Of a stretch of DNA of 64,000 nucleotides, positions 33,711 through 43,867 are shown piece by piece (within the stretch, counting starts at the first letter, position 1; each line of letters begins with the position of its first letter). Below the pieces are notes generated by a model. The model did not search any database, was not told where the DNA came from, and worked only from the letters and a program-made list of their open reading frames with translations. A program made the position numbers and the translations under genes. The stretch comes from Pseudopithomyces maydicus (lineage: Eukaryota > Ascomycota > Dothideomycetes > Pleosporales > Didymosphaeriaceae), in assembly GCA_026873275.1 (NCBI GenBank), contig JANTUC010000003.1, positions 248,001 through 312,000 of the forward strand, in the 5' to 3' direction.

Positions 33711-36163
33711 ATGTTCAAGGCTGCAGTCAAGAGCCATGGCGTCGCAACATCGGCGCAGTCGGGCGCTGCGCAGGCTGCCCCAGGAAAACAGCAGGATATC
33801 ATGGGCGCATTCAAGAGCTCACAGAGTACACAACGGCCAAACCAAACCCGACCGCTATCAACACTGTCCGGAAACGTACCCAAACACAGCAACGAGCGAC
33901 CCAATTCGGGGCAGTGGCATGGCATAAAGCGCACGTCAAGCGGACTAGCGAAGGCACTGGATACACAAGAAGACTCCTTCTCCTACCCTTCCCTAAACGT
34001 AGCCGATTTCGGTAACGACGTATCTTCTTTCCAGACCACCGCGACAAACCAATCGTTTCCGCTCTCGACTGCACTTTACGACGAAGACGACTTTGACAGC
34101 GACGTAGATCTGGATGTTGAGGATCCAGCTACGAAGAACACGGTCTCGTATCCTCCGCAACCGCAGCCCAGCACCGTGGATTCAGCATACTATTCGGCGA
34201 AAACGCAAAGCCCTACACCCAAACAGACACCATTGCAAGAACTCAAGAGCAGCCAACCGATACCGTGGTCATCATCCCCGCCGGAACACTTCAAAACACC
34301 ACCGAAACCCCAACAGATACCGGCACCTACGAAACGTCGCACATTACCGTGGTTGCAGAATGGTGGCCAAGTCAAGATGGAAGTGGCACAGGACGAGATA
34401 GAAGAAGAGTCAGATTCACACAAGCCCAAGAAGCGGAAATCTGTAGAAGCTTCCGTAATGGCAACTCCGGCTCCGAAGTCCAGCAAACCCGAGTACCCCT
34501 GGAACACAACACAGAGCGCTATCAAGCAACAGCAAAAGACATTACGAGAAACTAATAAGAAGGCTGTGTCTGCGAAGGTCAACGAGGGCACTGACGAGGA
34601 TATAAAGGCGGCAATGAAGCGGAAAAAGAAGACGACGGTTCATCGGATTTTCCTGAGCGAAGAACAGCAGAGTGTTCTCAACCTCGTGGTGGAAAACAAG
34701 AAGAGTGTTTTCTTCACGGGTTCTGCTGGTGAGCGAGGGTGTTCGTTCCCCTTGCTCTATAGTCGCTAACGAGTTCAAGGTACGGGTAAATCCGTGTTAC
34801 TACGAGAAATCATCGCAGCTTTGCGAAGAAAATTTGTGCGTGAGCCTGATCGGGTAGCTGTCACGGCGTCTACGGGGCTTGCGGCGTGTAACATTGGCGG
34901 TGTCACACTACACAGCTTTTCAGGCATCGGATTGGGCAAGGAGCCTGCGGAAGATCTGGTGAAGAAGATCCGGCGGAATGCCAAGGCGAAACAACGGTGG
35001 ATGCGCACGAAGGTGCTCGTCATTGATGAGGTTTCCATGGTGGACGGTGATCTGTTCGACAAGCTGGAGCAAATCGCTAGGACCATCCGCAACAACGGTC
35101 GACCATTTGGTGGCATCCAACTCATCATTACCGGTGATTTCTTCCAACTTCCGCCCGTGCCTGAGCATGGACGCATGGCACGCTTCGCTTTCGATGCTGG
35201 AACTTGGACTACATCCATCGAGCACACGATTGGCCTAACCCACGTGTTCCGTCAAAAGGACCCCGTCTTCGCAAACATGCTCAACGAAATGCGTGAAGGC
35301 CGCCTGACACCCACATCCATCGCGTCCTTCCGAAAAATGGATCGTGCGCTCCCCCTTCAGAAGACAACATCGAAGCCACGGAGCTCTTCCCCACCCGCCA
35401 GGAAGTCGAGCGCGCAAACCAAGCCCGCATGAACCAGCTCCAAGGCCAAATCTACGAATTCAACTCCAACGACGGCGGCACCGTCACCGACAAGGAGAAG
35501 CGCGACAAGCTGCTCCAGAGCTGCATGGTCCCCGCCAGCATCTACCTCAAGAAAGGCGCCCAGGTCATGCTCGTCAAAAACATGGACGACACCCTCGTCA
35601 ACGGCTCCCTCGGCAAAGTCACAGGCTTCATGACCGAGCAGCTCTTCGCCTACTACAAGGAAAACGAAGACGCCTTCCTCGACGGCGCAGCCCCGCCCCC
35701 AGACGCCGCCTCCGACCCCGCCCGCCTCCTCAAGGAGAAAATGCTCGGCGTCAAAACAACACAGCTCTACCCCGTCGTCCGCTTCGCCATCGCAGACGGC
35801 ACAACCCGCGATCTCCTCTGCAAGCGCGAGTCCTGGAAAATCGAGCTCCCCAACGGCGAGGTCCAGGCCTCCCGCGACCAGATCCCGCTCATCCTCGCGT
35901 GGGCGCTGTCCATCCACAAGGCGCAGGGGCAGACGCTCGAGCGCGTGAGGGTGGATCTCGGCCGCGTGTTCGAGAAGGGCCAGGCGTATGTGGCGTTGTC
36001 GCGTGCCACTAGCATGGCGGGGCTGCAGGTGCTGAGGTTCGATGCCAGGAAGGTGATGGCGCATGAGAAGGTTAGGGCGTTTTATGCGGGGTTGAGTAGG
36101 GTGGAGGGACGGGGGGAGGGGATGGGGGCGAAGGGGAGGCAGGGGGGATTGAGAGGCATTTGA
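33711..36163 (+). CDS. PIF1: PIF1 5'-3' DNA helicase, one apparent frameshift
   Basis: Superfamily 1B helicase acting on mitochondrial DNA, telomeres, replication forks and G-quadruplexes. Exons 33711-34728 and 34780-36163 are joined across a 51-nt intron (GTGAGC, GCTAAC branch) that splits Walker A. A disordered N-terminal third is followed by FLSEEQQSVLNLV and Walker A FFTGSAGTGKS (about 335-345). Then come TASTGLAACNIGG, Walker B VLVIDEVSMVD (about 417), GDFFQLPPV (about 457) and the C-terminal signatures WALSIHKAQGQTLERVRVDL and QAYVALSRATS. After FRKMDRALP the frame is lost. Adding one C to the C5 run at 35351-35355 joins it to SEDNIEATELFPTRQEV and gives 800 residues. The ATG at 33711 has a good CACAATG context. 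An in-frame ATG at 33501 would add 70 residues. Confidence 0.9.
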
Positions 36164-37203
36164 AGGCTTTGCCGTGAGGGAGGGAGGGAGCGAGGATGGA
36201 GGGAGTGAGGAGGCAAGGAAGGAAGGAGGGAGAGGTGGAGATCAATTAGAATCGTGTGATTGTGATGAATTGGCGTTGATGAAAGAGGGTGTTTGGGGCA
36301 AACTTTCTTTTGGGTATGGATGGGGGGATTGGTGGACGTGTAGATATTATGGGCGTACACGCTTGTTTTAGGAGGGGTGGAAGGGAGCAAGGGGCGTTTT
36401 GGAAAGAAAGTGTGTGGGTAGTAGGTCTGTTGAATGCAGAGGTGGTGCTTCTGCAGGTTATTTTTTGTTATGAGTATGGTAAAATCTCCAGGATATCTTT
36501 CGTGGGTATTGCCAATGATGGTAGTGATGATGGTGGTGATGATAGTGGTGATGGTGGTGGTTGTTGCTGTAGAGTATGAAGTTGTGTTAAATATAGTATA
36601 TGACTTGATTTCGAAAGAAATATATGTATTTCTCTTCAGCTTTGGTGGTTAGACTCTGTCTGTCAGGTTAGGTAGAGTGCAGTGTCAGAGCAGTTGGCTA
36701 TAATGTTGATGAAAGGATTCAAGATTGATTAAAATGTGGATTGGAGTATTGTTATTCATGCTGCGGCATGACCTGTGCAAGTTCTCACGACGTTAATTGA
36801 AAATCTGAAACTTGAACCTGCTGTTACTGTCTTTGGGACTGTGGCTAAATGTTGGTTATCAGAGAGACAACTGTGGGGTAACGATTGGTTTGTGTGGTTT
36901 GATATGCGGGATTAGGTGGTTAGAGCTACTAGAGTCGCCTTCTCTTGAAGCTTTTGTGTGCTCTTATAACCTGCTTTATCTCTGGCAGCCAGGGATTGAG
37001 AAAAAGTGGGTAGACAGGGTGAAGATCACTTAGGTAATTAGCGATGCGCTCGCTCTCGCTCATAAGCACACAAAATCTCCATGATGGACCTTTTTTCCCG
37101 AATTCTTTTTGGCTTTATGATGCTGATTCTGTTGTGAAACTTGGTACAAGAATCATTTGCTCTGTTTCCTGACTTCGGATTTGATGGAAAGAGTTATCCG
37201 ACT
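36164..37203. other. Convergent 3' flank between PIF1 and the STAND-N/ankyrin gene
   Basis: No gene seen. Contains a GATGGT/GGTGAT trinucleotide-type repeat at about 36518-36566. The right half is AT-rich. Confidence 0.5.
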
Positions 37204-40200
37204 TCAAAAGAAGCCGCCACGATCTTCCCTATTAACCTCCCTGCCGTCCACAATTGCTTCGACGACTCTTTGAAACCATTTCAAGTGACCGATATCATCT
37301 GAGTTCTGTCCCGGCATTTCTTCTGGTCCATATTCGATCAACCTGACATTACATTCATCCAGAACTTCTTTGTTCATTGGTATAGCCCTACGCTCAGAAA
37401 GAACTTGCTCCATGTGCGGTTCCCAGTGGCTTTCGAGAAACTCGAGAAATGTACCGTTATAATTCGACCATTCTGACTCGAAATGTGTCAGAAGACGCTC
37501 TAAAGCATCGATGTCATTTTTCTCTGCATGGTGGATGTCCGATCGTTCTTGTATCGTATAGTCGTAATATTGGTCCCGGTATTTATTGAGCTGCATACAA
37601 GTGTGTGTCATGTCTAGTCGGTCAAATGTCATGATTCGCAAAGCTGAATGCACTCGTTCTGGGTGTTGTTCAAGATGTATCCCTAGGAAGCCGAATACTT
37701 CTGTGAGAACAAATTTTTGCGACATTCCTCCGTAATCCTGGAACATCTCCTCATTGCCATCATATGTCTTTCCGTGGTCGTGCTTATTTCTTTTAAGTGT
37801 AAATGTGATTATGTCGCACCCATATGTCGAACAAAAACACGTGCAGCAGTCGTGATTCGGATCCGAAAACATATCAGCCACTAATGAACGTACATCAGAG
37901 AAACGGTCCATACTTTCTTTCTGGGCAAACCTTTCCGAGTGAATATCCTGGAAAATCGATTCTAAAATACTCTGAGCCAAAAAATGACGATAATTACCGT
38001 GAAAACCGGCGTGGAAAGTGTCTAATGACTTCAATTTTGCGAGGAACCATTGTAAAAGCACAAAATCAGTTTTTGACCAATTGACACGGAACCGAGAGAA
38101 TTGAAATAGTAGCGGGGTACCCCAGGACATGTCTTCATAGTCGATCTCAGTAAACCCGTTATCGTAAAGGGCTTGTGCACCCGCAACTGTTAACTCGGGA
38201 GAATGGTATAAAGTGTGGTACATATCACCGACAAGCGAACATTTCTCCTCGTTGAACAGTACTGGTAGAGATTTCTTGTGGTGCTCTGACAACTGGACCG
38301 CAATGCAAAACAGAATTTTGATACTCTCGGCGTTGCAATACCTGCGATGGGATCTGTTGGCTAAATGCCAGGTATTAGGTGTGATGAGACTGGTGCTGAG
38401 TCCCAACAAGTATTGTACTGTGTCAAGGGCGTTTTTGGCATCTATCGCAATGTCTAGTATACTACAACCAAGTTCATCCAAACTGCTCAATGACACACCA
38501 TGAGCGATGAGTTGTCGAAGCCCATCAGGCCATGTCAGGGCAGCTGCTAATAGCTGGATATCTGTTTCGTATTCAGAGAGTGATCCTTTCTTTAGATACC
38601 TTTGAAGGTCGCTTTGTGACTCCTGGAGCAGACTCATCATCAGAGGAGAACTGACAATACCTGAAATATGTTAGTAAAATTCGCGGCTCATCGTTATATC
38701 AGGTTGCCAACCATTGGAAGAAGAATTTGCAAGCATTTTAAATGTCGAGAGAGCGCTGAATTGTTCATAAAACCTTTCCAGTGGCGCGATGCTTGACGAA
38801 GAGCATTCCATCTCCATGAGGATTGGATTATCTTGGAATATGCTCGACAACCGATCGGCATCAATCAAATGCAAACAGTTTTCCAGTGGGGTCCTGAATC
38901 CAGGTATCAGTGATTGTCCCTGCAGAGATGTAGTGACTTACCGCCCGTAGCAGTTTTTTATATTCATTTCTGCACCCATGTTCACGAGACTTTGAACAAA
39001 GTTGTTGAGTATGTGTTGGAAATCTCTCCCGCTGTACATCCGCCCTACATTGTTCAGAATGCTCTACAACAACGGTCAGTTGTGTGATGGCTACGCTATC
39101 TGGAGATTATTAACATACATGTAGAACGCTGAAACCGCATTCATCCACATCATAGATACTCGCACGTCCTTGCTGAAAAATTGCAACTAAAGCTCTGGTT
39201 GTAAAATCAAGCGTGCCCCGGAGATTCCCCGATGTATGAATGGAGACTGGATCAAAACATAATGTGGTTTGCAATGCAAACAGTATTTTGAACATTGGTG
39301 AACGAGAGATCGGTGTCATGTTGCGGTAGCGTATGTGCGGAGCTATGTATGAAGATCCGTATTCAATCCCCGTCTCCAGCACGTATGCGGCCTTCCAAAG
39401 CCCAATGCGAATCTTCATCCCGATGGTGGTGACCACACTAGAATTGAAGTTGAATGGACAATCTGGTAGGTGTGTATACGCTTCCGTTCGATATAATCCA
39501 CGAATTCTGTAGCCGGTGTAGTGGCGTCGGTATTTCCTCTTTGGGCATCGACATTGAAGGGTATCGAGAAAACTACCACTTGAACATTGATTCGTCATTG
39601 GATCTTCAGAAACCGAATTCGCTGGCGTTTTCGCTTGAGTCGCAACCTCCGACCGTGCTGGGAAACGTAAGACCATGTCCGTGCTTCCGGACGTGTTTGT
39701 AAGAGTTTTGATCTGTGATTCCAGCCCCGAGAGTTGAGAAAGGATTAATGAATGGCTTGCGAGTAGCATATCTGTCGTGCTCCCAAGCTGGTTGCTAATG
39801 CCGTTCAGACTGAGTACTTGGGTCGACTGCTGAGCCAAGACAGTTTGTAAGTCGCGCTGAATCTGGTCGTTTGATAACAGCATCTGTTTGCTCCAGGATT
39901 TCCCGGCATCACTACTTCCTATGAGTAATTGTAACTTCATCTCTGAGAAGGAATGCTTACATATGTGTGATTTGTGTCATAAGCTGCACAGTGCCGATCA
40001 AGCTATCGAGCGTCCGCTGCATTCCATCAAGTGTGCTCTTACGAAAGGGATATGCCAGCCGTTTGATGACACTCTCTATCTGACCTTTCAAAAGATCTGG
40101 GGCGTGCTTGTGCTTAGCACATTTCTCTTGGTATCGCTCTAGCTCGCGCAGACTGTCCACACAGGCTATGACCAGTCTATCCATTTCTTTTAGACTATCG

Positions 40201-40385
40201 ATCTGAGCAGGGCTCAAGCTCTGTATCGAGGTCTGCATCCTATCGAACACATTGCTAGTAAGCTCTATGCGAGTCGCTACAGCATCAACGTCGCTGTGGT
40301 ACGACTTGAATGCTGAATAGTAGACGGCCAATTCTCTAGTCACCTGGAAGCCGAGAGATATAGCGCCTATGATTCCGTCCGCCAT
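37204..40385 (-). CDS. STAND-N-terminal-domain protein with degenerate ankyrin repeats
   Basis: Five exons (40385-39961, 39911-39119, 39063-38942, 38893-38712, 38660-37204) with GT-AG introns give exactly 992 residues. The start MADGIIGAISLGFQVTRELA, with the following helices (DVDAVATRIEL, LKEMDRLVIACVDSLRELER, SVIKRLAYPFRK), matches the fungal N-terminal domain of STAND proteins. No NACHT or NB-ARC P-loop follows. Instead there is a Ser/Gln-rich linker with a Cys-rich knot (DTLQCRCPKRKYRRHYTGYR). Weak ankyrin units follow (FVQSLVNMGAEMNIKNCYGR, TPLENCLHLIDA; GLRQLIAHGVSLSSLDELGC), then a C-terminal region with CTCFCSTYGCDIITFTL. This architecture recurs in filamentous ascomycetes with unknown function. 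A self-recognition or immunity-like role is only inference. The exon 1-2 acceptor (GAAGTAG) was chosen because it alone keeps the frame. Confidence 0.75.
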
Positions 40386-40469
40386 CACTACTGGGTACAG
40401 CCGCACAAGACTGAGACTGCGCTCTCAGCCTTGCGACTCGTAAATCGAATATACGATACAGATGAAAGG

Positions 40470-40477
40470 TATAAATA
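40470..40477 (-). promoter_or_regulatory. TATA-like element before the STAND-N/ankyrin gene
   Basis: TATAAATA on the plus strand (TATTTATA in gene orientation), about 90 bp upstream of the ATG. Position is plausible, but the orientation makes the match imperfect. Confidence 0.3.
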
Positions 40478-40625
40478 GCGGTAAACCCTTGAGTGATAGT
40501 GTGCGAGGAACGAAGCGTCTCCTACAATGATACAGATGGGTAGGTGTAAAGTGGAAAGATGAAATCTCTCTTCAGGCTGAGTAGAAATGTTTCTAGGTTC
40601 ATGTTGGTAACCCCGCCCCTCGCCA

Positions 40626-40645
40626 AAGCATGCACGTGCATGCTT
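40626..40645. promoter_or_regulatory. 20-bp perfect palindrome
   Basis: AAGCATGCACGTGCATGCTT is its own reverse complement and is centred on a CACGTG E-box. It lies 240 bp upstream of the STAND-N/ankyrin start, so a dimeric bHLH-type binding site is possible. Confidence 0.5.
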
Positions 40646-40995
40646 GCATCCAGATCCTGCGTCCAATCACAATCACAACACAGCCCTATTCCATAGCGGG
40701 GTGAGCCTTGCGCTTATACTCCCATGCTACAGCCATTCAGTGCATTCATACCACCGATGATGGTGCACGTTAGAATGTGAACCTGGATCCATTGCCATGT
40801 CATGATTCAACGATATCTTTTGATCAAGGCACTCTCACATGCGACTTGCGTGGACTTCGAACCGTAGGGAAAATTATTAGACACAAAATCTAGGCACATT
40901 CGGCAGAGACCGAGACCAAGTTCAAGTCCAAAATGCTAAATTAGACCATGTGAAATAAAACTATCGCAACAAAACTTTATCGATATACTCACCCA

Positions 40996-41108
40996 TCAAT
41001 TATCGCAAGAGAGGTCGACAGCTTTTTCTCCACTATATGCATTTTCATCTATTCAGCTACTCTGCTGCCGCATTTTCCAAACACAAAACATAGTCCTCCT
41101 CAATTTCG
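40996..41108 (+). mobile_element. Dispersed short element, copy D
   Basis: It has the full 5' block GCAAGAGAGGTCGACAGCTT, then CATTTTCATCTATTCAGC, the core TACTCTGCTGCCGC and CATTTTCCAAACACAAAACA. Possible target duplications are TCAATTATCG (40996-41005) and TCAATTTCG (41100-41108), which differ by one indel. Confidence 0.6.
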
Positions 41109-42038
41109 TATTTCGTCGATGTTTATTGTCATGTGCACCTTTGTAGAAAGCTATTTTCCCTGGGAATATCGAACCGCAATTCACGGCATTCATTCGGTAT
41201 CCGAGTACGGTAAAGGCCCTAACGATAATCAACTCAACGATGGTACAGTGACCCACCAATGTGCAGCTGTCGACGATCAAGAAAATCGGAACATCTGACG
41301 AGCAAGACGGACACAATCCTTGATAAAAAAAATCATGGACTGCAAAAATACAATATTCCCATGCGTTCAGTTGACTTTATACCTATATGTGAGAGAAATC
41401 ATGACAAGATCTTCTCATTTATATAGTAAATTGCATGGTTGGAATATCGACGGGCAGAATGTAGCAGTCTTTGCTGAGCTAGCTGCAACTCTAAGCCACA
41501 TCTACATCGGAACAAACGCTATAAGCAGTAATTCAGTGCAGAACTCTTATACAACAAGCCGCACCTGCATTCGGCATAACTCAATGATATAGCTGGCTTT
41601 TGTCTCCAATAGGTCTGTACTACCCGACAATAAATCGAATATGCAGTTCCACATGCAAGTGTGTCAATCATTGGGGGCGAAACTTCATTTCGCTTGCGAC
41701 CACCTCAACAGAGCACCCCTGGGGGGGCCAAATGGGATACCCGGGCCGTAACCTCATCGCAAGGCTCCCACAATGTACAGAATTCGAAAAACCCATGATC
41801 GACGTGAATTGAGCTACTTATTTGCATCTCACGATACCGCCTTGCAACCCGCAAATGTTTCGGTTCCGTTGAATCGGAACTTTGACGCCTATGTATAACC
41901 ATCACAAGGTCACCTGGGGCTGTGTAGCGTTTGGCGGGTTTCTAAACCCCTCTGTAGTGGCTTTGCTATTAATTGTGATAGTGCCAGTCCTTCCTCGATG
42001 TCGTGTAGTAGACACTTGAATACATACGCTTTTTATTC

Positions 42039-43504
42039 ATGACAAAAGCATCGCCAATGGCGCCAATGAAACTAGAAGCACTCAATTCCACCATACATAT
42101 GCCAGAGGAAAAGTTCGCATTGCAGATTGGGATCACTTCGGCTCTTCTCGGAATAGTCCTTCTTTTTGCTGCAAATAGGGCTTATGTAAAAATATTCCGT
42201 ATGAGGAAGATGACTTTGGATGATGGTACGTTATCTTACTCATGATTTCCGTTTTTGGAATTGAATCCACATCCAATCGTGCTCTGCAAACTCGTCGACT
42301 TACTGACTATTGATATCCAGTTACACTTTTGATTGCTCTGGTGCTTCACCTCCGTGTTTTATCTTCTTATAAAACGTTTATTAATAGACCCAGTTTGGCA
42401 GTATCGCATGCTGGTCCTCTTGTACCCTTCGTGTGTAGCAAATACCCCCTACAACAACCCGAGTTAACATCACCAGTCACCAAAAGATTAACCAGAGCCG
42501 ACATCTGGGCTCCCACAAACCTATCGGTCGGTTGCAAACTCCTAACCGTAAGTCATGCAACAAGCCCAGCGCGCACCAGCTAAACTCCAAGTACGTACAT
42601 AGCCCGCCTACGTAATATGCGTGCTCACCCCACTCAACCTCCTCTTCCTCAAATCGACCTTCTTCATCCTCTATCTCCAGCTATTCGAGCACTTTCCAGG
42701 CTTCAAGCGTTGCTCGGTAATCGGAATCGTCTTCACCATCATCACATACACGACTTTGACGGTAGCCTCACTCGCGCTGGACATCCCGTCGCAGAACGAA
42801 AGCTGGATTGAGCACCGCCCTTCCCCAGGAATGAAGACCTTCGCTAAGATACTGATTCCGCAGTCGGCGATCGGCCTGCTTGTAGACGTGTACATTCTGC
42901 TCATTCCGATCGTAGCGGTGTCCCGCTCGACGATGTCGCTCAGGAAGAAATTCGGCGCGCTGTTCGTATTCTTTTCTGGGGCACTGTAAGGACCTCTGTG
43001 TACCCTATAGATAATGCTTCCTGCTGACGTATATTAATGAACGCAGGGCCTGTGTGTGTGCGGCGTGCAGCCTGTACTTCCGGATCGTTCTAAACGCCAG
43101 ACCGGATGCGACGTGGGCTGTTGTTCCGATCAACATCTCAGTGTATGTGATACTCTTTCTCGAAGCACATTGAAAGCCAGGCTTTCCGGCTAATGCGTAA
43201 ACGCAGCATTTGTGAAATGTTCGTCGGTATCATATGCGCCTGCATGCCCACCGCTGCGTATGCGGCTCGGCAAACCGGTTTGTTGTACAACGGGTTGCGG
43301 AAAAACACGGTGGGGGAAAATTCACCTTTTCGGTCCATGGCATCTGTACCGCAGAACGTGCCAGGTCGATCGAAGGCGCAAGTGGTGTCGGATCATCTTG
43401 CCGTGGAGGTCCAGCGGTCTACCGATCGGAAATATGCGCGATATTTCGAGGTTACGGATTTCGGGACTGGCAAAAGTGGAGGGTGTGGTGAAGGCGCTTG
43501 CTGA
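42039..43504 (+). CDS. Rhodopsin-domain (PTH11-like) seven-transmembrane protein
   Basis: Five exons (42039-42225, 42321-42547, 42603-42985, 43047-43142, 43207-43504) give 396 residues. Seven hydrophobic segments are recognisable: FALQIGITSALLGIVLLFAA; TLLIALVLHL; YVICVLTPLNLLFLKSTFFI; SVIGIVFTIITYTTLTVASL; LIPQSAIGLLVDVYILLIPI; FGALFVFFSGALACVCAACS; and EMFVGIICACMPTAAYAA. The motifs PQSAIGLLVDVYILLIPIVA, TWAVVPINIS and EMFVGIICACMP are those of the fungal integral-membrane rhodopsin domain. These proteins are thought to act as G-protein-coupled receptors. There is no CFEM domain. Exon 2 is the weakest part: its second half (about residues 75-135) is polar and poorly helical, so its boundaries or the gene's integrity there are uncertain. 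Confidence 0.75.
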
Positions 43505-43867
43505 TGTATGGTACCTTGAAGTTCTGCTAAAAGTTGATCGTAATAGTGAAGGTAGAAAGGGAACACTATTGTATTCGGAGAAGGAGAATAAGAAGGAAAA
43601 GAAGAAGAAGAAGAAGATATCAACTATCCTAAAACCGCACGCACGCACGATGGAAAGCTACCCATATACATATCTCATCCATCATGGTAAAAATCTTGAT
43701 ATTCCTAAAGTCTAATATCTCACTACATCAACAACGACGACACTCCCAACCCCATCATCTATCTACCTTTCTCTCTCCTCCCATACTTCCATCCTCTCCC
43801 ATACATCCCCCATTCTCGTTCTTTCTCGCTCGTCACTCCCACCATCCCGTCCCTCACCCATGACCCA

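Larger units (their letters stand above)
40386..42038. other. Gene-free AT-rich region with palindrome and element copy D
   Basis: Promoters of the two flanking divergent genes plus about 1.2 kb of AT-rich sequence. The short ORFs have no domain. It contains a 20-bp palindrome (40626-40645) and element copy D. Confidence 0.5.

Noticed and set aside
43759..43867. Extended Trp/Gly-rich tail of VPS23 in the unedited frame
   Set aside because: Vps23 proteins end a few residues after the steadiness box. A one-base correction in the C5 run yields the expected end.
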